From NCBI RefSeq assembly GCF_000296815.2, contig NZ_CAIT01000006.1:874777-938776 (forward strand): a stretch of 64,000 bases of DNA, given 5' to 3'. The notes under the pieces are model-generated. The model was not told the origin of the DNA, ran no database searches, and worked only from the letters and a program-made list of their open reading frames with translations. The translations under genes were made by a program, and so were the position numbers. The DNA is from Fibrisoma limi BUZ 3 (GTDB lineage Bacteria > Bacteroidota > Bacteroidia > Cytophagales > Spirosomataceae). Of this stretch, positions 51,596 through 61,327 are shown piece after piece (the first letter of the stretch is position 1; every line of letters begins with the position of its first letter).

Positions 51596-53005
51596 TTAGT
51601 TCTTATATACACTCGTAATTTTATTATAAAAAATTTTCATCAGTATAAAACAGCTAAGTGTCGCCTGGATCATCTCCAAGTAATTTTCAAAAAATGAAAT
51701 AAAAACAAAAAAAAGTATTGAACACGATAACATAATAGCAATATCTCTCTCTTGTATTGAATTAAGGCTTTTAAAAACTTCATACTTTCTCCTAATGAAT
51801 ATTAAGCCTTTAATTATAAAGTATATGACAATTGAAAATAAAATGATACCTAACTCAATACAGAGAGACATTAATGAAAAAAATGTTCTACTTGCAGCTC
51901 CATGTACTGTACTTTTATCAGTCTTCATAGAATAATAAACTTCAAAAGCATAATTTTTAAAGTAGGATGATTTTTCTATTGAAAAGAAAGGAATCGTTCG
52001 ATTTTCGTCTAATCCTCCTAAGTATGTACCCGATGCTATAAGTCCAGCTCTGCTAGAAAATTGACCTGGACCTGTACCAATAAGACTTATATCAAAATGA
52101 TCCTCATATAAATCTACAAAAGCCATTTTCATAGCAATAGTCTTAAATGATTCACCGGTAGAATAGAGATTGAAATAATGCGAGTATAAATATACATTGT
52201 TAGGGTTTAATAAATAAAAAGCGGTAAGCGTTATGGCAACAACTGGAATAATGACAAAAGAATATTTAATAGCTTTTTTCAAATCGATTATTACTAGTGA
52301 AATTAAAAAAGCTAAAAAAAGTGACACTAATGCATGGTGAACTCCTGCTAGTACTGCAGCAATACTTCCTATCAATACTACTCCATATGTTTTCTTTGTT
52401 TTATTGGGATCTGTCATGATGAATAACATCATAATAAGAATATTTATTACAAAATATGCATTACCTATGCCCCTATCTCCTTCTAAATTGAATGAAAGAG
52501 GAACGATAGTACCTTGAATGAAATCACCCATATCAACCGAATAACTACCAAATTTTACATAAGCTATTAAGAACTGAATAATTCCAAAAACACTTTGAAA
52601 GATTACGACTATGCGTAAAATTTTATAGATTTTATATTCATAAGTTAGCGACAGTTTTCTATTAGGCATTGCAAACAAAAACAAAAATGATCCATATGTG
52701 ATAATAGCGAGTATACCATTAGAAAATATAAAATCTTCTCTTAGAAAAAAATTTATACCAATAAAAATAGTACACGCTAAAATGCATTTAATAAGATTTA
52801 AGGTCAAATTGTAATAATTGTAAACAATAAATGTATACAAAACTAAAATATAAGGGGCAGCATATGCAAAAGCTTTAAATGGAAGCCAAGTTAAAATTAG
52901 TGATAATATAAATACTTCATATATCATTTTACTATAACTATCATTTATAACAATCCTTTTTTCTAAAGGCATTGCTCGATACATGTTAGTTGCAAAAGTT
53001 TCCAT
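51596..53005 (-). CDS. O-antigen ligase/polymerase-like membrane protein (probable Wzy)
   Basis: 469 aa with about eleven predicted TM segments and a large external loop (about 270-370) that includes ISLIGTGPGQFSSRAGLIAS. Position next to wzx and the typical Wzy/WaaL topology make it the likely polymerase that joins repeat units. The gene is very AT-rich. There is no strict sequence signature, so the assignment rests on topology and place. Confidence 0.78.
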   Translation of the reverse strand: METFATNMYRAMPLEKRIVINDSYSKMIYEVFILSLILTWLPFKAFAYAAPYILVLYTFIVYNYYNLTLNLIKCILACTIFIGINFFLREDFIFSNGILAIITYGSFLFLFAMPNRKLSLTYEYKIYKILRIVVIFQSVFGIIQFLIAYVKFGSYSVDMGDFIQGTIVPLSFNLEGDRGIGNAYFVINILIMMLFIMTDPNKTKKTYGVVLIGSIAAVLAGVHHALVSLFLAFLISLVIIDLKKAIKYSFVIIPVVAITLTAFYLLNPNNVYLYSHYFNLYSTGESFKTIAMKMAFVDLYEDHFDISLIGTGPGQFSSRAGLIASGTYLGGLDENRTIPFFSIEKSSYFKNYAFEVYYSMKTDKSTVHGAASRTFFSLMSLCIELGIILFSIVIYFIIKGLIFIRRKYEVFKSLNSIQERDIAIMLSCSILFFVFISFFENYLEMIQATLSCFILMKIFYNKITSVYKN

Positions 53006-53050
53006 TTCTTTAAAATTTTATGAATTAAAAAGCTGAGTCTTCCTTTGATT

Positions 53051-53587
53051 CTAAGCTACTTTGTAATAATTTTTTCTATTCATTCTCACCCCTGACATAA
53101 AGAAATAAATTGAACACATCATATTTAAGCAATTAATTGTAAAGTAAGAAAATACTACCCCTTTTAATCCAAAATGATAAACAAAATATACGCAGAATAT
53201 TGATAAAATTGCATTGAATAGGTTAATCTTAGTAACGTATTCTGGCTTTTCTACAGATCGAAAAAAAGCCTTAAATACGTTAGATATTATTTCCGGAATT
53301 ATACCAATTAATAAACCAGAGATTAAAAACGAATCAATTAAATATTTATTATTATATATATATAATTCAATGTAACCTGAAAAAATTATCACAAAAAATA
53401 AATACAATAGAGGTAACACTATGAATAATAATGAAATTTGTTTTATGAGTTTAAACGGATTCAAAGCATTTATAAACACTGGTACAAGTAAACTAACGAT
53501 TGCAATGTTTAGATGTGTAATGGGCAATGCAATATTCTGTAATGCTTTTAATTCCGCATTCAATTCTTTTGAATAAAATATTGGCAA
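53051..53587 (-). pseudogene. Wzx flippase, C-terminal fragment (frameshifted)
   Basis: 178 aa open from ATG 53587 (MPIFYSKELNAELKALQNIA), about the last third of a polysaccharide flippase. The region just upstream in this frame reads ITSGVLSWIPSNIYFVLLPI, continuous with the protein, so the true N-terminus lies in the neighbouring fragment. The frame change maps to the A7 run at 53654-53660 (plus-strand T7). One extra A would join the two. Several TM segments are visible. It is either a real mutation, phase variation, or an assembly/sequencing error. Confidence 0.75.
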
Positions 53588-54294
53588 AAGTACAAAGTAT
53601 ATATTGCTTGGAATCCATGATAATACCCCTGAAGTGATACAATGAAAAGCGTATTTTTTTGTTTATATAAAACACTAAGAAATTCTTTGCATTCATCAAC
53701 TTTATACAATAATGTTCTGAAGTTTGGGTTAAAAAATATTACAGGGCTTATGCATATAAAACTAGAAATATTCAAAACTAAAAAAGAATTTAATAAATTT
53801 TTATCAAAAAATTTCTCTAACATGTATAAACCTAATATTAGAAAAAAGCAATAACTCATGCTTATTTTCAATGAATATTTTGGAGATAAAATTGCTAAAA
53901 AATGTCTTTTATAAAAGTAAATTACACAAGTTATAATTATAAATGAAAAATATATTAATATATAACTAGTTAATAGTAAACCTACCGCTGTTATAAAAAT
54001 TGAAAAAAGTAGCAGAAGGTTATAATAACTTGAATATAATTTAGTGTAGTTATGAGTATCATCCATAGTGTTCTTGTAATAAATATATGGCTCTAAAAAT
54101 ATAGATGTAAAAACAATACAAATTAAGATATATATTGAATAGAGCGTTCCGAACAAACCATAATCTGCCGGGATAAGTAGCTTGACAAGATATATATTTA
54201 GTAAGAAGTTACTACCTGAAAATAACACTTGATCAAGAATAGCGACTCCACCTTTCTTTAATAAAGAACTCATTATATAATTGTTAATGCTCAT
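53560..54294 (-). pseudogene. Wzx flippase, N-terminal fragment (frameshifted)
   Basis: 244 aa from ATG 54294, or from the second ATG at 54273 (MSSLLKKGGVAILDQVLFSG). The order of about seven TM segments is that of the Wzx/polysaccharide-biosynthesis flippase family, and the phrase GVAILDQVLFSGSNFLLNIY is typical of its start. The reading frame goes off after the A7 run near residue 213 and ends in a short spurious tail. With one added A the full protein would be about 415 aa. Flippases move lipid-linked repeat units across the inner membrane. Confidence 0.75.
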
Positions 54295-54330
54295 AATAAC
54301 CCTTATTACTATACAATAAGGGTTATTATG
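54292..54330 (-). promoter_or_regulatory. hairpin sequestering the wzx start codon
   Basis: Minus-strand CATAATAACCCTTATT (54330-54315) pairs with 54307-54292 over 16 bp with a 7-nt loop, and the final ATG of that arm is the wzx start codon (54294-54292). The fold would hide the translation start and can also act as a weak intergenic terminator. The alternative ATG at 54273 would be outside the stem. Confidence 0.6.
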
Positions 54331-54368
54331 GTATTGACGTTTAAAATTCGGTACTAGCCAGATAAAAA

Positions 54369-55034
54369 TTAAAACGCATTTTTATCACCTTGAACCATTT
54401 TCGCAGCAGTCCACCAGCAAATTTTCATATCCATCCAAAACGTACGTTTTTGAATATAGAAATGATCGTATTTTACACGATGCTGCATTTGTATTAGTTT
54501 TGATGTTTCTCCACGGCAACCACGAGATTGAGCTAATCCAGTTATACCCGGCTTTACTGCATATCGTTCTGGATAACCAGGCATAGTGTCCCAGTGCTGA
54601 GCATCAAGTTGTATAGGATGAGGTCGCGGTCCAACAATACTCATATCTCCTAACAGGACATTTATAACCTGCGGAAACTCATCAAGATTAGTTTTGCGCA
54701 AAAATGCACCAAAGCGAGTGATACGTGCATCATTTTTAGTAGCCTGCTTGAAAGTTGCCTTAGGATCATAAGTCATTGTTCTGAACTTAAAGCACCGAAA
54801 TGGCCGACCATTTCGTCCAGTTCGTAACTGCATAAAAAATACTGGTCCGGGAGAAGTTATCTTAATAATCAATCCTATTATCAGACTTACCCAAGACATT
54901 ACGAATAGTATTACACAAAACGAAATGAAGATGTCAAACAGACGTTTATCCCATCCTTCTTTTTGGCTTGAGACTACGCTTTTGCCAGTTACATCAGATA
55001 CCGGCTCTACGATGAGTGTAGTAAGGCTGAGCAT
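54369..55034 (-). CDS. initiating undecaprenyl-phosphate sugar-phosphotransferase (WcaJ/EpsL type)
   Basis: 221 aa. One TM at about 33-57, then the polyprenyl-phosphate hexose-1-phosphate transferase catalytic domain: [50 protein letters not shown] and SIVGPRPHP, ending [20 protein letters not shown]. It transfers a sugar-1-phosphate to undecaprenyl phosphate and starts repeat-unit synthesis. It has only the catalytic part, without the long N-terminal CoA-binding-like region of WbaP/WcaJ. Confidence 0.94.
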   Translation of the reverse strand: MLSLTTLIVEPVSDVTGKSVVSSQKEGWDKRLFDIFISFCVILFVMSWVSLIIGLIIKITSPGPVFFMQLRTGRNGRPFRCFKFRTMTYDPKATFKQATKNDARITRFGAFLRKTNLDEFPQVINVLLGDMSIVGPRPHPIQLDAQHWDTMPGYPERYAVKPGITGLAQSRGCRGETSKLIQMQHRVKYDHFYIQKRTFWMDMKICWWTAAKMVQGDKNAF

Positions 55035-55087
55035 ACTTACGATTGAAAAAGTACAATGAGTTACAATTCTGCCTGGTGAATTAATAC

Positions 55088-57430
55088 TTATTGGGACTTA
55101 TTCGATTTGTAGAGGATCTTTTTAGAACCGGTAGAATCTTCTTCGTAATAGCCACCATAGCTATATCCATAGTGGTAAGTCTCGCCACCATCAACAGCGT
55201 TTAAAATCAAGTTTAATCGCTGGAATCGCTGTTCCTTATACAGTATATCCACCATTTTCAAATAATTCTTTGGCGTATGATCATGGCGCACCATAAATAG
55301 TGTTGCATCTGCGTAAGGAGCAATTAACTGTGCATCTGTAACGAGGCCGATTGGTGGCGAATCTACTATTATGTGTCTGAATCGCTCCCGTAACTCTTTG
55401 AAAAGTTGTTCTAAGCGTGGGCCGCTAAGTAATTCTGCCGGATTAGGAGGAATAGGTCCACAGGTTATTATATAGTAGTTATCATGACCAGGTACTAATT
55501 GTAAAACATCATCTAGTGATGCCTCTCCAATAAGGTAATTACTTAGCCCTATCCCCTTAAGAATGTTTATTGAAGCATGGAGCTTAGGCTTACGAAGGTC
55601 CATTTCTAATATCACTGTAGGTTGCCCTACAATGGCCAGGCTGGCACCTAAGTTCAGCGAGACAAACGACTTCCCTTCTCCACTTATACTGGAAGTAAAT
55701 AGCAATACCTGACTTGCCGTTTGATCATTACGCAGGAATTGCAGGTTAGTACGAATCGTTCGAATTTGTTCAGCAATAACCGATTTGCTTCTCGACAAGA
55801 CAACAATCGGTTCGGTGTGCTTATTCTGAACGACTTCCCCTAAAATAGGCACTTGTGTTGCCTCTTCTACATCTGAACGACGATTAACTCTGTTATTAAG
55901 TACATCTTTTGCACTGATAACACCAACTGGAAATAACAAGCCTAATAAACCAAAAAGAAAAAATACTGTGCTTTTTACAGGTTTGATTGGCAATGCTCCA
56001 CTACGTGGTAGATCAATGGTACGACTATCAGCAACAGTTGATGCGTATGATAAAGCAGTCTCTTCACGCTTTTGTAACAAATACGTGTATAGATTATTTT
56101 TTATGGCCTGTTGCCGAGTAATATTCAGTAATGCTCTTTCTTTACTCGGTACTGTCCGGATCTGGCTCTCCAGCCGACGATTTGTAGCTTCGAGTTTACG
56201 CTTCGTACTGACTAAAACCCTCTTCAACCCTTGAATATTCTCTCTTATGCTTTTTTTCGTAGCATTGATCTGAGAATCTAACGATTGAAGTAGAACGTTT
56301 TTTTCAGTTGTCGTTTGCGCTAATTGATCACGCTTCAATTCAAGTTCTGTCAAGTTACTTAATAAGCCAATTAGAACAGGATCTTCCAGACCAACAATGG
56401 CTGGTGCAGCTCCCCGCTCAGTAACCTTGCTTTCAATGTATCGTTCGACATCTTCTATTGCTGCTAATTGAATTGAAGACTCATTCAGATCAGTATCATT
56501 TTGTTTAACTGTTTCCAGAAAAACCTGTGCCTGTGTTCCTAAGTCGGTAATCCCTTCACTGGCTTTATATATTTCAACATCTTTTTCAACAGATGTTAAT
56601 TCCCCTGAAATCAATTGGAGCCGATCTTCAATAAATTTTAGCGTGTTAGCTGCTACCTGATTTTTATCAAAAATTGCAGCTTTATTATATTCCTCAACCA
56701 GTTCATTTAACATTGCCTCTCCTTTTTCAGGCACGGCATCTTCAAGTGTAATTACAATAACAGTAGACGCTTTACTACTTGCTTCTGCTTTTAACTTCTT
56801 TAAGTAGTCTTCAACTGCTTCTTCTTTTGGCGAAACTTCTACCAACAAATCATCCGACAGGGTGCTCGACGTTGGTTGAGTCACAACCCGAAGCTTTCCA
56901 TACGGAGTCTGAACACTTTGATTAAGTACGTACTGCTGATCATTAATATGAACTTTTTGCTTATCGAGCTGAATCTTTAAGTCTGTTTCGTACAAAGACG
57001 GATCAGCTTTTTCAACAATAAGTCTAAATGGGGATTCTCTGAAAATTTCTCTTTTACCTGTTGAAGTTAACTGATAGTACTTTACATCAAGCCCTAAGCC
57101 ATCTACTACCTTTTCCATCAATGAATATGATTTCAACACTTCAACCTCATTTTCAATGACTTTTTTGGGAGTGAAAATGTCTAGCTCTTTCAAGATATTA
57201 TCTTCGCTGAGCCCCTTCTTTTCATCTTTAATAAGTAAGCTGGTTGAAATCTTGTAGATAGGCTGCTGATATTGTAAGTACATGTATGCCCCTGCCAGTG
57301 CTAGCACCACAGAGAGAATAAACCATTTCCAATGTCTTAAATACCGCATCAGCACCACTCGTAAGCTTGGCGAATTGTCCGATTCGTAGACCTGATACGG
57401 CGTATAGGTGTAATTGTTCGACGTTGTCAT
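55088..57430 (-). CDS. Wzc-type polysaccharide copolymerase and tyrosine autokinase
   Basis: 780 aa. N-terminal Wzz domain with TM1 at about 36-52, a long periplasmic coiled-coil region, TM2 at about 485-505, and a C-terminal BY-kinase domain with Walker A SSISGEGKSFVSLNLG, Walker A' VILEMDLRKPK and Walker B HIIVDSPPIGLVTDAQL. The tail near 755-765 is tyrosine-rich (YHYGYSYGGYYEED), the autophosphorylation cluster. Dephosphorylation would be by the YwqE-type phosphatase at 37435-38202. It regulates polymer length and export with Wza. Confidence 0.95.
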   Translation of the reverse strand: MTTSNNYTYTPYQVYESDNSPSLRVVLMRYLRHWKWFILSVVLALAGAYMYLQYQQPIYKISTSLLIKDEKKGLSEDNILKELDIFTPKKVIENEVEVLKSYSLMEKVVDGLGLDVKYYQLTSTGKREIFRESPFRLIVEKADPSLYETDLKIQLDKQKVHINDQQYVLNQSVQTPYGKLRVVTQPTSSTLSDDLLVEVSPKEEAVEDYLKKLKAEASSKASTVIVITLEDAVPEKGEAMLNELVEEYNKAAIFDKNQVAANTLKFIEDRLQLISGELTSVEKDVEIYKASEGITDLGTQAQVFLETVKQNDTDLNESSIQLAAIEDVERYIESKVTERGAAPAIVGLEDPVLIGLLSNLTELELKRDQLAQTTTEKNVLLQSLDSQINATKKSIRENIQGLKRVLVSTKRKLEATNRRLESQIRTVPSKERALLNITRQQAIKNNLYTYLLQKREETALSYASTVADSRTIDLPRSGALPIKPVKSTVFFLFGLLGLLFPVGVISAKDVLNNRVNRRSDVEEATQVPILGEVVQNKHTEPIVVLSRSKSVIAEQIRTIRTNLQFLRNDQTASQVLLFTSSISGEGKSFVSLNLGASLAIVGQPTVILEMDLRKPKLHASINILKGIGLSNYLIGEASLDDVLQLVPGHDNYYIITCGPIPPNPAELLSGPRLEQLFKELRERFRHIIVDSPPIGLVTDAQLIAPYADATLFMVRHDHTPKNYLKMVDILYKEQRFQRLNLILNAVDGGETYHYGYSYGGYYEEDSTGSKKILYKSNKSQ

Positions 57431-57461
57431 AAATCTTCTGAATTGAGTTGGACGAGAGTTT

Positions 57462-58292
57462 CTAAAAGCGGGATGCGATGATTGCCAGAAAGGAAAGAGC
57501 GCTCAGGACGATTGGCAGTAGCTGGTTGGTACGGTCGGCGGTGGCAGCTTTCGCTTTACCCGGCTCTACATACACTACATCATTAGGATGTAAGTAGTAA
57601 TAGGGCGACTTGAAAACATCCCGCTTTGTCAGATCAAGGCGAGAAAAGGTTCGCTGGCCATTTTCTTCGCGAATAACCAGTACGTTATCCCGGCGGCCGT
57701 AGATAGTAACGTCGCCTGACAGGCTTAGAGCTTCCAGCAGCGTAATCTGTTCGTTCGGGATAGTGAACAATGCAGGACGCATGACCTCGCCCATCACCGA
57801 AATGCGAAAGTTGAGATTACGCACATTTACGGTTGGCTCCTTAAGGTAATCCTTAACCTTATCGCGGATAACATCTTTAATCTGGCTGGTCGTTTGATCT
57901 TTTACGTGAAGCTTTCCAATAACGGGTAATTCAATATCACCTGCGTTGTCGACCAGGTAACCTGTCGATGGTGGCAGTGGAGTCGTACTACCCGGTGTAT
58001 TCATTTGGTTACCCCGTTCAGCAGCTAGTGCGACGGTCGAATACGGATTAAAAAATGATGAGGCCTCGGGATTAAGGCTGCTGATCTGAATAGAAAGTAC
58101 ATCCCCAGCCTGAACGGTGGGTGTATACTTACTGGCAACGGATGTTTTATCCCCTTCTCCCGTACCGTCTTGAAAATAAACTAACTCACGCGTTGACACA
58201 CAGCTAGTGAGTGATTGACTGCTTAGTATCAGCAAACCCAGTATAGCCGTCAGAAAAATCCTTCTTTTACTGATTGTTGGTCTTATTTGCAT
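57462..58292 (-). CDS. Wza-type polysaccharide export lipoprotein
   Basis: 276 aa. A signal peptide with lipobox LTSC (Cys31) is followed by a Poly_export domain (SKYTPTVQAGDVLSIQISSL, DNAGDIELPVIGKLHVKDQT) and an SLBB domain (RISVMGEVMRPALFTIPNEQ, ITLLEALSLSGDVTIYG, YLHPNDVVYVEPGK), with a C-terminal TM helix (LLPIVLSALSFLAIIASRF). It forms the outer-membrane export channel and is the first gene of the minus-strand assembly operon wza-wzc-transferase-wzx-wzy. Confidence 0.95.
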   Translation of the reverse strand: MQIRPTISKRRIFLTAILGLLILSSQSLTSCVSTRELVYFQDGTGEGDKTSVASKYTPTVQAGDVLSIQISSLNPEASSFFNPYSTVALAAERGNQMNTPGSTTPLPPSTGYLVDNAGDIELPVIGKLHVKDQTTSQIKDVIRDKVKDYLKEPTVNVRNLNFRISVMGEVMRPALFTIPNEQITLLEALSLSGDVTIYGRRDNVLVIREENGQRTFSRLDLTKRDVFKSPYYYLHPNDVVYVEPGKAKAATADRTNQLLPIVLSALSFLAIIASRF

Positions 58293-58883
58293 GTCAATGT
58301 TTTGTTATACGCAAAGGATTTGTAGAGCCGCTCCAGCAGCATTACCACTTTAACATAAAGAGTCTATCGAATTTTCAGCACCTCAAATTTTTCTTCTCAC
58401 TATCTGTTATACGAAACATACTAGTTATCATTTGCACAGTTGAAGTAAACAACAGTTCAAACTTACAAATTTTTTATATCGAATAACAACAAATATTTAG
58501 TTTACACTTTTAAATTTTCGTAAATAAATGCGTAACTATCTGTATACTAGGGGGTAGATTGCGAAAGTGCATAGATTATTATAAGAAATTTATTAAACAT
58601 TTAAATATGTTTATTCTATTTTATTGTATTATTACAAGTATTTACGTTCAAATTACTAGGTAATTTTATCACATACTTATCTATTTGTTAGGCAAGGTCT
58701 TTTAATTAATTTACTGTTATCTCTAATTACTAAATTTATATGCTGCCTATTGATACTTTTCTCTATTTTCAATAAATATTAGGCGTTAGTTAGCCATTAT
58801 ACCTTTAACTTGCCGCCCTTAAGATCTATATCTATAGTAGAGTGTGGTGGTTATTTTACTCAATCGGTATTATTGGTAAGGTT
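58293..58883. other. 591-bp region upstream of the assembly operon and TonB receptor
   Basis: AT-rich, no gene. It is the divergent control region for wza (minus) and the TonB receptor (plus). The best signal is the promoter at 58458-58493 facing wza. Nothing else is convincing. Confidence 0.6.
58458..58493 (-). promoter_or_regulatory. Bacteroidota-type promoter of the wza operon
   Basis: On the minus strand the -7 element TAAGTTTG (58465-58458) is an exact TAnnTTTG match, with TTG (58489-58487) 21 bp upstream and an overlapping TTTG (58493-58490). The predicted start near 58451 gives a leader of about 160 nt before wza. Confidence 0.5.
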
Positions 58884-61298
58884 ATGAGACAACGAATCGC
58901 TGGTATCATACTCCTTTGCTATTTCCTTTCTCTCTCTCTTTTTGCTCAGACCAGTCGGATTGTTACTGGTCATGTTCTCGAAAAAGGGACCGGCTTTCCC
59001 TTGTCAGGCGCAAGCGTTGTTGTCGCCCAGACCGGTCTGGGAACCCGAACCGATGCAACAGGTTTCTTTTCAATAAAGGTGTCTCGGTCCGACAGTATAA
59101 CTCTGGCAATCTCGCACGTTGGGTATATGAACACCGTTGTTCCCCTCACCGACCACTCCATGGCGGAGCCTGTGACTATCGTGCTGTCGTCAGGCCGTAC
59201 GCTGTCTGAAGTAACCGTCAGGCCAACTACAGCCGATACAAGGCTAAGCGAGAATTTGTCGTTGAGCCAAATGTCCATTTCTCTCGACCAACTGAAGAAG
59301 GTACCGGCTTTGCTGGGCGAAAAGGACGTATTGAAAATAATTCAATTGCTCCCTGGTGTTCAAAAAGGAACAGAAGGGGGCACGGGGGTGTACGTACGGG
59401 GAGGTGGGCCAGACCAGAACCTGATCTTACTGGACGATGCGACTATTTATAACCCTAACCACCTTTTTGGCTTCTTTTCGGCATTTAACGGCGACGTTCT
59501 GCAAAGCGTTGAACTGACCAAAGGTGGCTTCCCTGCCCAATACGGGGGACGGCTTTCATCGGTCATCGATATGAAGTCGAAGGTAGGCGATATGCATAGG
59601 CTTCATGGCGGGGGAAGTCTTGGCCTGATTGCCTCCCGGTTTATGCTGGAAGGCCCTCTGCTCAAACGACGGGTTTCTTTTCTGATCGCCGGCCGACGCA
59701 GCTACTACGGCCTGCTGACCCAGTGGCTGACCCAGCGCGATCAGGCCGATCAGCTACCAAACCGCACTTGGTTTCATGATTTTAACGCAAAGGTCGATGC
59801 TGACTTAAGCCCGAGGGACCACCTAACATTTAGTGGTTATACGGGGTACGATATGTTCAGGGGGCAACGTACCGACGCGTCGCGGACGTTTCTGCAATCG
59901 GGACTGGATTGGGGTAATACAACAGCTTCACTGCGGTGGCAACATCGGTTTTCAAACCGAATGAGTAGTAATTCTGCGCTGATCTACAGTCGATATCAAT
60001 TGAAAGTTAATACGCAGGAAGCTAATGTTACTTCGGATAGTACCACCCAGTTATACCAGCTTAAGTATCAGTCAGGCATCAGGGACCTGACCTTCAAATA
60101 CGACTGGCAACTGCAACTGGGCAGTAAACACCAGATCCGCACTGGTCTGCGCAGTACGTACCACCAGTTTACGCCCAGTGCTATTGTCGAAACAACCCTG
60201 AATGCCCCGGTAACCTCCGACTCAAACGAGCCCATTGATGTGCTTGAATCGGGGCTTTACGCAGAACACGACTGGTTTCTGGGGCAACGGTTACACCTGA
60301 ACAGCGGCCTTCGCCTTAGTCACTACCTCCACAAAGCAGTGCAGTTCATACGGCCCGAACCAAGATTTTCAGTAGACTATCGATTCTTGACAGGGTATTC
60401 GGCGAAGGGGTCATTCACCATGATGAATCAATACGTCCACATGCTCTCCAACACCGGTACGGGCTTATCTACCGATTTATGGGTTCCCACAACCGATCGG
60501 GTTAAACCTGAACAGGCCTGGCAGATAGCCGCGGGAATGAGCAAAACGTTTGGGCGATCGGCCACCTCGTCACGTAACGTGACTGTGTCAGTCGAGGGAT
60601 ACTATAAAACCATGAATCACCTTATCAGCTATAGGGAGGGATCCAGTTTTCTGCTCCCGGGCAACGCCACTAAAAGCCAGAAGGCCCGCTGGGAAGACAA
60701 TGTCACGGCGGGACGGGGCTGGTCGTCCGGCCTTGAACTGCTGCTACAGAAAAAAGAAGGCTCTTTCTCGGGCTGGATTGGGTATACCCTATCACTCACC
60801 CGCTGGCAATTTCCGCAATTGAACAGTGGGCGCCCTTTCTTTCCACGCTATGACCGCCGACATGACGTTGCGCTTGTCGGCATCTATGAAATAAGCAACC
60901 GGGTCCGCCTGTCGGGTACGTGGGTATATGGCACTGGCCAGGCACTCACGATTCCCCTGGCCCGGTACACGCTTCACATCAATAATCCGGAGCGGAGCCT
61001 GAATTCAGGCCAGCCCCTATTCGGTGATAGCCAGCCCACCAAAGAATATAGTGGCAAGAATAAATTTCGAGCCGAGCCGTATCACCGGCTCGACGTCAGT
61101 CTGCAGATTGGCAGCCGAAAAAATGACCAGCGTAGTACGTGGGAGTTTACGGTGTACAACGCCTATAATCGGCGCAATCCTTTCTTTTATTCGATGGAAG
61201 GCAAAGTAGACGCGCAAAACAAGCCTTCCCGTACGGTCCTCTACCGGTACTCTCTCTTTCCAGTTATCCCCACCATTAATTATTCATTCAAATTTTAA
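58884..61298 (+). CDS. TonB-dependent receptor with carboxypeptidase-regulatory-like N-domain
   Basis: 804 aa from ATG 58884 (MRQRIAGIILLCYFLSLSLF then AQ). The CarboxypepD_reg-like domain spans 25-110 (VTGHVLEKGTGFPLSGASVV), the plug domain about 115-230 (VLKIIQLLPGVQKGTEGGTG, VYVRGGGPDQNLILLDDATI), and the barrel continues to ..TINYSFKF. It imports a siderophore or glycan-type ligand. It is immediately upstream of a DUF4249 lipoprotein, a common pairing in Bacteroidota. An earlier GTG at 58842 is not needed. Confidence 0.94.
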   Translation: MRQRIAGIILLCYFLSLSLFAQTSRIVTGHVLEKGTGFPLSGASVVVAQTGLGTRTDATGFFSIKVSRSDSITLAISHVGYMNTVVPLTDHSMAEPVTIVLSSGRTLSEVTVRPTTADTRLSENLSLSQMSISLDQLKKVPALLGEKDVLKIIQLLPGVQKGTEGGTGVYVRGGGPDQNLILLDDATIYNPNHLFGFFSAFNGDVLQSVELTKGGFPAQYGGRLSSVIDMKSKVGDMHRLHGGGSLGLIASRFMLEGPLLKRRVSFLIAGRRSYYGLLTQWLTQRDQADQLPNRTWFHDFNAKVDADLSPRDHLTFSGYTGYDMFRGQRTDASRTFLQSGLDWGNTTASLRWQHRFSNRMSSNSALIYSRYQLKVNTQEANVTSDSTTQLYQLKYQSGIRDLTFKYDWQLQLGSKHQIRTGLRSTYHQFTPSAIVETTLNAPVTSDSNEPIDVLESGLYAEHDWFLGQRLHLNSGLRLSHYLHKAVQFIRPEPRFSVDYRFLTGYSAKGSFTMMNQYVHMLSNTGTGLSTDLWVPTTDRVKPEQAWQIAAGMSKTFGRSATSSRNVTVSVEGYYKTMNHLISYREGSSFLLPGNATKSQKARWEDNVTAGRGWSSGLELLLQKKEGSFSGWIGYTLSLTRWQFPQLNSGRPFFPRYDRRHDVALVGIYEISNRVRLSGTWVYGTGQALTIPLARYTLHINNPERSLNSGQPLFGDSQPTKEYSGKNKFRAEPYHRLDVSLQIGSRKNDQRSTWEFTVYNAYNRRNPFFYSMEGKVDAQNKPSRTVLYRYSLFPVIPTINYSFKF

Positions 61299-61327
61299 CG
61301 CCTTATGTAACGTCTTCTGAAGTTTTT

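Noticed and set aside
53642-53854. Plus-strand ORF over the flippase fragments
   Set aside because: It is antisense to an obvious membrane protein; its Lys/Asn-rich translation comes from AT-rich complement.
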